Below, in pieces: positions 56,418-64,000 of a stretch of DNA of 64,000 bases. A program made the position numbers and the translations under genes. Numbering within the stretch: position 1 is the stretch's first letter; the number at the start of each line of letters is the position of its first letter. The notes under the pieces are model-generated. The model saw nothing but the letters and a program-made list of their open reading frames with translations. It did not search any database and was not told the origin of the DNA. The DNA is from Vulcaniibacterium gelatinicum (lineage in GTDB: Bacteria > Pseudomonadota > Gammaproteobacteria > Xanthomonadales > Xanthomonadaceae): contig NZ_VNKO01000003.1 of NCBI RefSeq assembly GCF_008033445.1, positions 123,827 through 187,826 of the forward strand, in the 5' to 3' direction.

Positions 56418-58429
56418 TCCGGGTCCGGGATGGGGGTCGCCGCGGATTCTGCCGCAAAGAAGCGCACCACTTCGCCGATGTCGCGGGTCACCGCCATCGG
56501 CGGCAGCGAGTCGAGGAACACCCGGCCGTAGGCGCGCGTGCCCAGGCGCGGGTCGCACAGCACCAGCACGCCGCGGTCGGTCTCGGTGCGGATCAGGCGG
56601 CCGGCGCCCTGCTTGAGCGCGATCACCGCCTGCGGCAGCTGTTCGTCGCGGAACGGATTGCCGCCGGCGCGGCGGATCGCCTCGAGCCGGGCCTGGAACA
56701 CCGGATCGTCCGGGGCGGCGAACGGCAGCTTGTCGATGACGACCACGCTCAGTGCCTCGCCGGCCACGTCCACGCCCTCGCGGAAGCTGGCCGCGCCGAG
56801 CAGCACGCCGTTGCCGGAGGCGCGGAACTGCTCCAGCAGCACGTGCCGCGGCGCCTGGCCCTGCACGAACAGCGGCCAGGGGCCGTCGCGCAGCGCCTCG
56901 GCCGCCTCGCGCAGGGCGCGGTGCGAGGCGAAGAGGACGAAGGCGCGGCCGCGCGAGGCCTCCAGCACCGGCCGCAGCGCCGCGACCAGCGCGGCGGTGT
57001 AGTCGCGCGACATCGGCTCGGGCAGGCGCGGCGGCAGGTAGCACAGCGCCTGGTGCGGCCAGTCGAAAGGGCTGGGTTCGAGCAGCGTGGCCGGATCCTC
57101 CAGCCCCAGGCGCACGGCGATGTGGCCGAAGTCGCCGGCGACCGCGAGCGTGGCCGAGGTGAACACCCAGGCCGCGCGCGAGCGCTCGCGGTGCGCACGC
57201 AGCGGGCCGGAGACGTCGAGCGGGGTGCGCTGCAGGCGGAAGCCGCGGGGGCTCAGTTCGTACCAGGAAATGGAAATGGGGTCAGAGTCATTTTCCGTCG
57301 AAGATGCTTCCTCTTCCGGGAGCTCACTACCGGAAAATGACTCTGACCCCATTTCCATTTCCCACCGCCGCAGCCGCGCCGCGGATTCGAGCGCCCGCGC
57401 ATGGCAGGCCTCGAAGCCGGGCGCGGCCTCGCGCAGCGGCTCGAGCGCGTGCGCCAGCCGTTCCAGCGCGGCGTGCAGCGCATCGAAGGCCTCGTCCACT
57501 GCGGCGCCGTGCAGCGCGCGGGCGCGCGTGCCGCGCACCGGCAACGGCTCCATCGCCGCACGCAGGGCGCGCACGGCGTGCTCGAGCTGCTGCGCGGGCG
57601 TCTGCAGCACGGACAGCGCGCCCGGCACGTCGCGGCATTCGGCCAGCGCATCGCGCGCCAGTTCGACCAGCGGCCGCGCGCCGAGCGATTCGCCGAAGAA
57701 CTGCGCCGCCAGTTCCGGCAGCTGGTGCGCCTCGTCCACGACGAAGGCCTGCGCGCCAGGCAGGATCTCGCCGAAGCCTTCGTGCTTGAGCGCCAGGTCG
57801 GCGAGCAGCAGGTGGTGGTTGACCACCACCAGATCCGCGGCCTGGGCCCGCGCGCGCGCCTGCACCAGGTAGCACTCCGACCAGAACGGGCATTCGCTGC
57901 CGAGGCAGTTGTCCACCGTGGACGTGACCAGCGGCAGCAGCGGCGAGTCCTCCGGCAGCGCCTCGAGTTCGGCCAGGTCGCCGAGCCGGGTGCGCCCGCT
58001 CCAGGCGACGATGCGCTGGAACTGCGCGGCCTGCTCGCGGGTGGCGAACGCCGGCTCGCCCTTGGCCTTCTCCAGCCGGTACTTGCACAGGTAGTTGGCG
58101 CGGCCCTTCAGCAGCGCGGTCTTCAGGCCGACGCCGAGCGCCTCACGCACGCGCGGCAGGTCGCGGTGGTAGAGCTGGTCCTGCAGCGCGCGGGTGCCGG
58201 TGGAGACGATGGTCTTGAAGCCCGACAGCAGTGCCGGCACCAGGTAGGCGAAGGTCTTGCCGGTGCCGGTGCCGGCCTCGGCCAGGAGCGTGTCGCGCTG
58301 CTCGAAGGCGTGCGCGATCGCCGCCGCCAGGCGCTGCTGCGCCGGACGCGGCACGAATCCGGGCATGGCGCGGGCGAGTGCGCCGTCCGCAGAGAGGGCG
58401 GCACGGCTGGCGGTGGCGAGCGGGCTCAC
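56414..58429 (-). CDS. yoaA: YoaA/DinG-family ATP-dependent DNA helicase with in-frame element insertion
   Basis: This 671-residue XPD-like helicase has Walker A EAGTGTGKT (51-59), four iron-sulfur cysteines (Cys115, Cys175, Cys180, Cys186), the DEAH box VVDEAHQL (232-235), and C-terminal motifs VFTSATLAVAGDF, LFASHRALREAAEAL, GAASFREGVDVAGEAL and QGAGRLIRTETDRGVL. The N-terminus (DGALARAMPGFVPRPAQQ) fits YoaA better than DinG. The start is taken as GTG at 58429; ATG at residue 22 is an alternative. Residues 357-389 are encoded by a 97-bp palindromic element that keeps the frame open. The helicase unwinds damaged or stalled DNA. It overlaps tsaB by four bases. Confidence 0.9.
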   Translation of the reverse strand: MSPLATASRAALSADGALARAMPGFVPRPAQQRLAAAIAHAFEQRDTLLAEAGTGTGKTFAYLVPALLSGFKTIVSTGTRALQDQLYHRDLPRVREALGVGLKTALLKGRANYLCKYRLEKAKGEPAFATREQAAQFQRIVAWSGRTRLGDLAELEALPEDSPLLPLVTSTVDNCLGSECPFWSECYLVQARARAQAADLVVVNHHLLLADLALKHEGFGEILPGAQAFVVDEAHQLPELAAQFFGESLGARPLVELARDALAECRDVPGALSVLQTPAQQLEHAVRALRAAMEPLPVRGTRARALHGAAVDEAFDALHAALERLAHALEPLREAAPGFEACHARALESAARLRRWEMEMGSESFSGSELPEEEASSTENDSDPISISWYELSPRGFRLQRTPLDVSGPLRAHRERSRAAWVFTSATLAVAGDFGHIAVRLGLEDPATLLEPSPFDWPHQALCYLPPRLPEPMSRDYTAALVAALRPVLEASRGRAFVLFASHRALREAAEALRDGPWPLFVQGQAPRHVLLEQFRASGNGVLLGAASFREGVDVAGEALSVVVIDKLPFAAPDDPVFQARLEAIRRAGGNPFRDEQLPQAVIALKQGAGRLIRTETDRGVLVLCDPRLGTRAYGRVFLDSLPPMAVTRDIGEVVRFFAAESAATPIPDPE
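57266..57362. mobile_element. 97-bp palindromic MITE/REP-like insertion inside yoaA
   Basis: Two perfect 32-base inverted arms (57266-57297 and 57331-57362) beginning GGAAATGGAAATGGGG flank a 33-base centre. The core GGGGTCAGAGTCA resembles sequences I recall near REP-associated transposases, unverified. The dinucleotide CA flanks both sides (57264-57265, 57363-57364), consistent with a 2-bp target duplication and a 99-base net gain, which equals 33 codons. The coded stretch is acidic and Ser-rich (EMEMGSESFS to DSDPISIS) between LRRW and YELSPRGF. There is no transposase; any movement would need one in trans. Confidence 0.85.
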
Positions 58430-58464
58430 GTCGGTCGCATCCTGCGGCAGTGGCGAGAAGTGGT

Positions 58465-58971
58465 TCAGAAGCGCTCCGGCGGCGCGACCCGGCAAGCGGC
58501 CAGCCGTGCGTGCGCCTCGTCGGCAGCGGCGGCGTCGCCCTGCGCACGCCGGACCTCGCGCACCGTGGCCCAGTGCCGGCGGCACAGCGGGCCGACCCTG
58601 GCGCCGAGCTCGAACGCGCGCCGCGCGAGCGCCTCGGCCTGGTCGAACCGGTGCAGCAGCAACGCGGCCTCGGCGCGTTCCTGCAGCAGCGCCGGATCCT
58701 CCGGAGCCAGCGCCAGCGCGCGGTCCAGCGCCTGCGCGGCCTCGGCGTGGCGGCCTTCGGCCTGGAACCGCTGCGCGGCCTGGCGCAGATCCTCGACCTG
58801 CGGATCGCGCAGCGGCTGCACCGCGAGTTCGCCGTCGCCATCGCCGGCCGCCGCGCGGACCGCAGCCAGCATCGCGGCAGGCTCGACCGCCGGCGGTGCC
58901 GGCGGCGCGGGAACCGTGGTGCAGGCCGCCAGCGACAGGACGAGCGCCGCCGCGCACAGCCGCACCTTCAT
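58465..58971 (-). CDS. TPR lipoprotein, probable PBP1b activator (LpoP-like)
   Basis: This 168-residue protein has a lipoprotein signal peptide with lipobox LAAC (about residues 14-17), a Pro-rich linker, and TPR-like helical repeats (DLRQAAQRFQAEGRHAEAAQAL, ALAPEDPALLQERAEAALLL, RFDQAEALARRAFEL). Its start overlaps the mrcB stop by four bases (ATGA), so it is co-translated with PBP1b. In Pseudomonas, the TPR lipoprotein LpoP, encoded next to PBP1b, activates that enzyme; this gene has the same features. The assignment is by context and fold. Confidence 0.75.
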   Translation of the reverse strand: MKVRLCAAALVLSLAACTTVPAPPAPPAVEPAAMLAAVRAAAGDGDGELAVQPLRDPQVEDLRQAAQRFQAEGRHAEAAQALDRALALAPEDPALLQERAEAALLLHRFDQAEALARRAFELGARVGPLCRRHWATVREVRRAQGDAAAADEAHARLAACRVAPPERF

Positions 58972-61349
58972 CGCGGCGGCTCCTCCGGCGCCGGCGGTTC
59001 GGGCGCGGGCGCCGGCTCCTCCTCGTCGCCCCAGCCGAACCAGTCGCGCCAGCCGCCCGACTCCTCCTCGGCCGGGGCGAGGGTGCAGGGCTGGTACGGC
59101 GGCGCATAGCCGGCCACGAACGGGAAGCGGCGCGCGTCGGGGCAGCCCGGATCGGTGCTGTGGCTGCCCTGGATCCACTGCCATTCGAGGCCCTCGTCGC
59201 CGATCTCGAGCGGACGGCTCGGCAGGCGCAGGAAGATGTTGGCCCACACCCGCATCGCGCCGGTGGCGCCGTACAGGCCGGTGGGCTCGTTGCGGTCGTT
59301 GCCGACCCAGACCACGGCCAGATGGTCGCCGGTCCAGCCGGCGAACCAGCTGTCGCGGCTGTCGTTGCTGGTGCCGGTCTTGCCGGCGGGATTGAGCCGG
59401 CCGAGGCCGTCGCGCAGCAGCGGCCGCGCGGTGCCCGAGGTGACCGCGTGCTGCAGGGCGATGGTGATCAGGCGCGCGGCGATCGCATCGCCCTCCTGCG
59501 CCGGCGCCGGTTCGACGTCGTAGCGCTTGAGCGCGCGCCCCTCCGCGTCGAGCACGCCGCGCACCGCGTGCAGCGGCTGGATCTCGCCGCCGGAGGCGAT
59601 GAACTGGTACAGCTGCGCCATCGCGTACGGGCTCTGGTCCACCGCGCCCAGGATCAGCGCCGGATGCGGCGCGGCCTCAATCCCGGCCAGGGTGCGGATC
59701 AGGTCGGCAAGCCGGCGCGGATCCACCTGCATGCCCAGCCGCACCGTGGCCAGGTTGTAGGACTGCGCCAGCGCGTCGATCAGGCGCACCGTGCCGTGGC
59801 TGCGGCCGTCGGAGTTGTTGGGCCGCCAGGTGCGGCCACGGCCGAGCTCCACCGCGACCGGGGTGTCCTCGATGAAGCTCGCCAGCGACCAGCGCCCCGG
59901 CTGCGCCAGCGCCAGCAGGTACACGAACGGCTTGAGCAGCGAGCCCACCGGCCGCTGCGCCTCGACCGCGCGGTTGAAGCCGGGATGGCGGAAGTCGCGG
60001 CTGCCGACCACCGCCAGCACCTCGCCGCCGTGCACGTCGGTGAGCACCAGCCCGGCCTCCAGCTCCGGCCGGCGCTTGCTCTGCAGCGCCTCCAGCGTGC
60101 GCGCCACCGCGCCTTCGGCGTAGGCCTGGGCCGAGGGCGACATGCCGGTGTGCACGGTCAGGCCTGCGCCTTGCAGCTCCTCCGCCGGATAGTCGCGGGC
60201 GAGCTGGCGCCGCACCAGGTCCACGTAGGCGGGGAACCGGTTGGCCAGGTTGGCCGGGCGCGGCGTGACCCCGAGCGGCGCGGCCAGCGCGCGCTGCAGC
60301 TCGGCGTCGGTGAGCAGGCCGCTCTCGTGCATCTTGCGCAGGGCGAGGTCGCGGCGTTCGCGCGCGCGCTGCGGGTGCCGGCGCGGGTCGTAGTAGGACG
60401 GCCCCTTGACGATGCCGATCAGCAGCGCGATCTGCTCGGTGCTCAGGTCGCGCAGGTCGCGCCCGAACCAGAACTCGGCGCCGGCGGCCACGCCGTGGAT
60501 GGCCTGCGAGCCCTGCTGGCCCAGGTACACCTGGTTCAGGTACGCCTCGAGGATGGTGCGCTTGTCGTAGCGCGCCTCGATGATCATGGCGTACAGCATC
60601 TCGTTGAGCTTGCGCCGCAGGGTCTGTTCCTTGCCGATGCCGAGCAGGCCCGAGCGCGCCAGCTGCTGGGTCAGGGTGCTGGCGCCCTGGCGGGTCTCGC
60701 CCGCACGCAGGTTGACCCACAGCGCGCGCAGCAGGCCGCCCAGGTCGATGCCGAAGTGGCGGTTGAAGTCGCGGTCCTCCACCGCCTGCAGGCCGGTGAC
60801 CAGCAGCTCCGGCACCTCCTCGATCTTCACCAGCCGCCGCTCCTCCTGCTGCTGGCCGTAGAGCGTGGCGATGCGCGCCGGGTCGAGCCGCGCGGTCTGC
60901 AGCGGCTGCCGGCGCGCGGCGTCGCGCAGGCTGGCCACCCGCCCGCCGGAGAGCACCACCTCGATCCGGCGCGGCGTGACCTGCCCGTCCACGTCGTGGA
61001 AGCCGCGGCTGGCGATCAGCCAGCGTCCGCCGTCCTGGGCGTAGGTGCCCGGGCGCACGCCGGCGCCGTCGTCGCGGTAGGCGGCCGCGTCCAGCTCGGT
61101 CTTCAGCGTGCGCGCGTCCATCGCCAGCCCCGGCCGCAACTCGAGCGGACGCGCGTACACGCGCGTGGGCAACTGCCAGCGCAGCTGGTCGAAGCGCTCC
61201 CCCACCTGGTGGTTCAGGTACAGCGTGTACGGGATCAGGAAGCCGAGCCCCAGCCCCGCCGCCGCCAGCAGCCAGGTCACCAGCCGCCGGCGCCAGGCGG
61301 GCGCGGGGGGGCTGTCCTCGAATTCTTCGTCGTGGTCTACGCGGGGCAT
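58968..61349 (-). CDS. mrcB: Penicillin-binding protein 1b (bifunctional)
   Basis: This 793-residue protein has a short cytoplasmic N-terminus, one membrane helix (about 24-44), a UB2H-like segment, a GT51 glycosyltransferase (catalytic Glu191 in AVEDRDFNRHFG, then GASTLTQQLARSG, RRKLNEMLYAMIIE) and a transpeptidase with SxxK at Ser470 (GSLLKPF), SYN (AQSYNLATV) and KTGT (AGKTGTSND). It polymerises and cross-links peptidoglycan. The C-terminal tail is acidic and Pro-rich (from about 755). The coupled lipoprotein gene follows. Confidence 0.97.
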   Translation of the reverse strand: MPRVDHDEEFEDSPPAPAWRRRLVTWLLAAAGLGLGFLIPYTLYLNHQVGERFDQLRWQLPTRVYARPLELRPGLAMDARTLKTELDAAAYRDDGAGVRPGTYAQDGGRWLIASRGFHDVDGQVTPRRIEVVLSGGRVASLRDAARRQPLQTARLDPARIATLYGQQQEERRLVKIEEVPELLVTGLQAVEDRDFNRHFGIDLGGLLRALWVNLRAGETRQGASTLTQQLARSGLLGIGKEQTLRRKLNEMLYAMIIEARYDKRTILEAYLNQVYLGQQGSQAIHGVAAGAEFWFGRDLRDLSTEQIALLIGIVKGPSYYDPRRHPQRARERRDLALRKMHESGLLTDAELQRALAAPLGVTPRPANLANRFPAYVDLVRRQLARDYPAEELQGAGLTVHTGMSPSAQAYAEGAVARTLEALQSKRRPELEAGLVLTDVHGGEVLAVVGSRDFRHPGFNRAVEAQRPVGSLLKPFVYLLALAQPGRWSLASFIEDTPVAVELGRGRTWRPNNSDGRSHGTVRLIDALAQSYNLATVRLGMQVDPRRLADLIRTLAGIEAAPHPALILGAVDQSPYAMAQLYQFIASGGEIQPLHAVRGVLDAEGRALKRYDVEPAPAQEGDAIAARLITIALQHAVTSGTARPLLRDGLGRLNPAGKTGTSNDSRDSWFAGWTGDHLAVVWVGNDRNEPTGLYGATGAMRVWANIFLRLPSRPLEIGDEGLEWQWIQGSHSTDPGCPDARRFPFVAGYAPPYQPCTLAPAEEESGGWRDWFGWGDEEEPAPAPEPPAPEEPPR

Positions 61350-61424
61350 GCGGGGAACGATGGAGGCAGGCGGCGAGTCTATCCCAGGCCCTGCGCGCCG
61401 CTGGCGCGGAACGGGCGCCGAAGT

Positions 61425-62378
61425 TCAGCGTCCGGCATGGATGCGGCGCGGCGCCGGACCGCTCACGCCACGCAGGCCGTCCACGATGCCCAGCAGCATG
61501 GCCCGGCTGTTGGCCAGCCGGGGCGGCACGAACAGGCCGAGCCGCAGCAGCTTCAGCGCCAGCCTGGGCACGTCCTGCAGGATCCAGACCCGCGGCGTGG
61601 CGCGGCGACGGTACAGGAGGAGACGGTTGCGCATCATGTAGTACAGCCGGCTCGGCGAATGCACGACCACTTCGCCGAGTCCCCAGCCGAGCCGGCGAGC
61701 ATGGTCGCCGATGCGGTGGCGCATGCACGCGGTCGGCACGCCATACAGCCGGTAGCCGTGCCGGCGGGCGCGGAAACTCCATTCGACATCCACGTTGTCG
61801 ATGAACAGGGCCTCGTCCATCGGCCCGGTCGCTTCCAGCACCTCGAGCGGTATCAGGCAGCCGGATGTGATGAGGAAATCGGCTTCGACCGGCTGCCCGT
61901 CGCGCGCGGGCAGCTTGCGGTTGAATGGAAACCCGATCCGGACGAACGGCGCCGGCCGGTCGTTGTTGAGGTCGAGGAACTGCGGGCCGACCGCACCCAC
62001 CCGGTGCCGCGCCGACAGCGCCTGCCATGCTGCGAGCAGGCGCTCGACCATGTCCGCGGCCGGCAGACTGTCCTGATCCAGGCACAGCAGGAACCGCGCT
62101 CCGCGCGCCCGGGCCCAGACCGCGCCCTGGTTCACTGCCGCGGCCACGCCACGGTTCTCCCGGTTGCGCAACAGGGTGCACCCGGGCAGCGCGGCCGTCA
62201 GCAGCGGGAGCGCCTCGCCCGGGGTGGCATTGTCCACCACCAGTACGTGCCCCACTTGCGGCAGCACTGCCTGCAGCAGGTCGCGTAGCGCGGTCGGATC
62301 GGGATGCCAGGTGACCACCACGGCGCAGACCTGGCTGGCGAGGGAGTGGCCGGCGGCGGGAAGGGCGGACACGGTCAT
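61425..62378 (-). CDS. Family 2 glycosyltransferase, rhamnosyltransferase-like
   Basis: This 317-residue GT-A enzyme has VCAVVVTWHPDPTALRDLL at the start, VLVVDNATPG, NRENRGVAAAVNQG, LLCLDQDSLPAADMV (the DxD-type motif) and FIDNVDVEWSFRARRHGYRLYG, features of dTDP-rhamnose-type transferases such as RfbF/WbbL. The C-terminus has an amphipathic basic segment. It probably adds a sugar to O-antigen or exopolysaccharide. Its start overlaps the preceding glycosyltransferase gene by four bases. The 75-base gap to mrcB shows nothing notable. Confidence 0.88.
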   Translation of the reverse strand: MTVSALPAAGHSLASQVCAVVVTWHPDPTALRDLLQAVLPQVGHVLVVDNATPGEALPLLTAALPGCTLLRNRENRGVAAAVNQGAVWARARGARFLLCLDQDSLPAADMVERLLAAWQALSARHRVGAVGPQFLDLNNDRPAPFVRIGFPFNRKLPARDGQPVEADFLITSGCLIPLEVLEATGPMDEALFIDNVDVEWSFRARRHGYRLYGVPTACMRHRIGDHARRLGWGLGEVVVHSPSRLYYMMRNRLLLYRRRATPRVWILQDVPRLALKLLRLGLFVPPRLANSRAMLLGIVDGLRGVSGPAPRRIHAGR

Positions 62379-63394
62379 TCGAGCGCGAGCAGGTCGGCCA
62401 CGGCGGACCGCAGGCCGAAGGAATAGCGGTGGTAGCGGCCGGAGGCCAGTTCGGCCAGCACCGCGCCGGCGCGATGCCGCCACGACGCCGGCGGCGCCGC
62501 GCGCAGGCGGGCATGCCGCCGCGCCGCTGCCAGCGCTTGGCGCCTGGATGGCGGAAAATCGGCACGCGTCGCGAGGAACCGCTCCAGCGCCGCCAATTTC
62601 TCCCCCACGCGCCGGAAGTGATGCCGCCTGGCCACATGCCGTGCGTCGTCGGCGCTGGAGAACAGCGGGCCCAGAAGCGGACGCGTGCGGATCCCGATCT
62701 GGTTGCCCGGGTGCAGCCGATAATCGATCCAGCGCTCCGCCAGCGTATCCAGACCGTCGTGGATGGCCGCCACCATCGCCAGCCATTCGTCGTGCACCCA
62801 CGTCTCCGGGAACGGCAGGGCGGCAGGCAGCAGTTCGCGCCGGAATGCGGCCGTGGCGCCGGTCACGATGCTCCTGCGCAGCAGGACCTCGAACCCGCCG
62901 CCAGCATGCACCTGCGCCAGCTCGCGCGGGGACAACCCGATCGCCTGGAACAGGCCGCGTCCGAGCGGCGCACCCTGCGCATCCACCAGGCGCGCGTCGG
63001 TGTGCAGCAGCAGCAGCTCCGACCGGGACCGGAACACCCCCTCGATGCGAGCGATCTTGTCCGGGTACCAGACGTCGTCCTGGTCGCACAGGAAGATCAG
63101 CCCGCCGCCCGCCAACCGCAGCGCCGATTCGAAATTGCGCAGGCTGCCGAGGTTGCGCGGGTTGCGGCGCAGGACCACCTCGATGCCCCGCGCTTCGGCG
63201 CTCGCGCGAAAGGCGGTCAGCAACTCGAAGCTCGCGTCCGTGGAGCCGTCGTCCACCGCCACCACCTCGTCCGGCGGTCGCGTCTGCGCCAGCAGACTGT
63301 CGAGTTGTGCCGGGAGGAAGCGCGCGCCGTTGCAGGTGCACAGCACGACCGAGACGCGCGCCCGGTCCGCCGTGGCCTGCCGCCCAGCCGTCAT
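62375..63394 (-). CDS. Family 2 glycosyltransferase
   Basis: This 339-residue GT2 enzyme has VSVVLCTCNGARFLPAQLDSLLAQT near residues 14-38, DEVVAVDDGSTD, LRRNPRNLGSLRNFESAL, IFLCDQDDVWYPDKI (metal site) and TWVHDEWLAMV. The C-terminal 80 residues are Arg/Ala-rich. It resembles rhamnosyl- or glucosyltransferases for surface polysaccharides. It precedes the other transferase with a 4-base overlap. A 26-codon reading frame immediately upstream overlaps its start codon. Confidence 0.87.
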   Translation of the reverse strand: MTAGRQATADRARVSVVLCTCNGARFLPAQLDSLLAQTRPPDEVVAVDDGSTDASFELLTAFRASAEARGIEVVLRRNPRNLGSLRNFESALRLAGGGLIFLCDQDDVWYPDKIARIEGVFRSRSELLLLHTDARLVDAQGAPLGRGLFQAIGLSPRELAQVHAGGGFEVLLRRSIVTGATAAFRRELLPAALPFPETWVHDEWLAMVAAIHDGLDTLAERWIDYRLHPGNQIGIRTRPLLGPLFSSADDARHVARRHHFRRVGEKLAALERFLATRADFPPSRRQALAAARRHARLRAAPPASWRHRAGAVLAELASGRYHRYSFGLRSAVADLLALE

Positions 63395-63471
63395 GCCGCG
63401 CTCCGCACGGCCAACGACGGCACGGATCCGGTGCGAGCGGGCGATGGGAGGCCGAAGTCGGAAAGTCTCAT
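63391..63471 (-). CDS. Possible 26-codon upstream ORF coupled to the glycosyltransferase gene
   Basis: The short frame begins ATG at 63471 (MRLSDFGLPSPARTG) and ends with TGA at 63391-63393, which overlaps the ATG of the glycosyltransferase (ATGA). A weak GGCGAG lies about 6 bases before the ATG. It lies downstream of a TATAAT -10 candidate at 63496-63501. It could be a leader peptide or a non-coding coincidence. Confidence 0.35.
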   Translation of the reverse strand: MRLSDFGLPSPARTGSVPSLAVRSAA

Positions 63472-63495
63472 ACGTGCTCGCCGGTGCGGGCCCGG

Positions 63496-63501
63496 ATTAT
63501 A
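63496..63501 (-). promoter_or_regulatory. Consensus -10 box TATAAT for the glycosyltransferase operon
   Basis: On the minus strand CCTATAATCC provides a perfect TATAAT about 100 bases upstream of the glycosyltransferase ATG and 24 bases upstream of the short leader frame. A perfect consensus is unusual in such GC-rich DNA. No strong -35 is seen at 17 bases. Confidence 0.55.
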
Positions 63502-63523
63502 GGCGAGGGAGTCCCGCGGCCGG

Positions 63524-64000
63524 TCAGCGCGTGCGGGCACGACGGGCCGCTTCCAGTCTTCCGGCAAACTCCTCCGCTTCCGGCAGGCCCGGTTCCAGCG
63601 CTCTGGCCTGGGCCAGGGCGCGTGCCGCCGCTTCCACGTCGCCCGCACCGAGCCGCTCGTCGCCGATCCCGACCCAGCGTCGCGCGAGGCGCTGGCGGTC
63701 GCGACGAACCTCGGGCGTGGCGCCTTCGAGCGGCAGGCGAGCATCCAGGCAGGCGCGGGCGCGGGCGAGGCGGTTGTCGCGCAGGGCCTCGTCGAAGCAC
63801 CGCCGCGCCTCGGGCAGCAGGCGGGCCTGGGCACGGCGCACCGCCGGATCGTCGGGGGCGAGTGCGCGCGCGGTGCGCAGGTGGTCGAAGGCGCTGTCGC
63901 CGGGCGGGGCGATCAGGTCGCCGCGGGCGGCCGCAGCCTCGGCGGCGGCCAGCGCGGCGCGCACCCGGCGCGCGACCGCCGGGCCGCGCTGCGGCGCCAG
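63524..64000 (-). CDS. TPR-like helical protein, 5' end outside window
   Basis: The frame is open to the right edge with no stop, so the N-terminus is missing; a GTG at 63964 could start a 146-residue form, but the frame continues upstream. The visible 158 residues are Ala/Arg-rich helical repeats with TPR character: FDHLRTARALAPDDPAVRRAQARLL, ARRCFDEALRDNRLARARACLDARL and DERLGAGDVEAAARALAQARALEPG. It may be the C-terminal part of a larger membrane-linked protein (kinase or scaffold). Its function is unknown. Confidence 0.6.
   Translation of the reverse strand: MAPQRGPAVARRVRAALAAAEAAAARGDLIAPPGDSAFDHLRTARALAPDDPAVRRAQARLLPEARRCFDEALRDNRLARARACLDARLPLEGATPEVRRDRQRLARRWVGIGDERLGAGDVEAAARALAQARALEPGLPEAEEFAGRLEAARRARTR

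Noticed and set aside
58257..62288. A 1343-codon plus-strand frame opposite mrcB and neighbouring genes.
   Set aside because: It spans several well-supported minus-strand genes and gives a compositionally biased product without any motif.

Overview
This window is very GC-rich, gene-dense chromosomal DNA from a gammaproteobacterium. It is most likely a member of the Xanthomonadaceae (Lysobacter/Luteimonas/Pseudoxanthomonas-like). Evidence: the lptD-surA-pdxA-rsmA-apaG-apaH run is followed by convergent folA-thyA-lgt; a pilGHIJ-chpA twitching-chemotaxis operon lies beside gshB and tonB; and MsrA, OxyR and the truncated sigma factor are of Xanthomonas type. Nearly all coding sequence looks core or housekeeping. 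No rRNA, tRNA, prophage, CRISPR array or complete insertion sequence was recognised, and no gap without a gene exceeds 300 bases.

Layout. 1-1.3 kb: end of an ECF-type sigma factor with two small envelope genes. 1.4-8.7 kb: orphan transhydrogenase alpha subunit, DUF1631 protein, nitroreductase, 5'-3' exonuclease, Nudix hydrolase, proline iminopeptidase and PrmC. 8.7-14.3 kb: an oxidative-stress block (ahpC-ahpD, divergent oxyR, rubrerythrin with a GlpC/HdrD-like Fe-S protein and DUF3501, msrA). 14.4-23.5 kb: glnS, a Cys-rich lipoprotein, a deaminase, rlmM, ubiI-ubiH, a DUF6580 membrane protein coupled to a cobalamin adenosyltransferase, an HDAC-like deacetylase and msrB. 23.7-30.5 kb: the lptD to apaH operon. 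30.5-33.9 kb: folA-thyA-lgt, TerC and dgkA. 34-42.7 kb: asparaginase, a two-component pair, DUF486, Mpo1-like protein, mazG, cysQ-nudE, bioA-rsmE. 42.7-53.7 kb: the Pil-Chp operon (pilG, pilH, pilI, pilJ, chpA, chpB, chpC). 53.9-64 kb: gshB, tonB, tsaB, a YoaA/DinG helicase, mrcB with a TPR lipoprotein, two glycosyltransferases and a truncated repeat protein.

How the genes work together. Peroxide defence combines OxyR-controlled AhpC and AhpD, rubrerythrin and both methionine sulfoxide reductases. Envelope assembly combines LptD, SurA, Lgt, PBP1b with a probable LpoP-like activator, DgkA and TonB. The Pil-Chp operon would control type IV pilus motility.

Most notable structures: (1) a 97-bp perfect-palindrome element inserted in frame in the helicase gene; (2) three dispersed intergenic inverted repeats built from ACGCGGATNA-like units, one of which supplies the stop codon of pdxA; (3) a 19-copy, 15-bp in-frame repeat in chpA; (4) a CheB-like ChpB without recognisable catalytic Ser and His, in an operon lacking a pilK methyltransferase; (5) a terminator-like UUCG hairpin between ahpC and ahpD; (6) a short upstream reading frame coupled to a glycosyltransferase gene.
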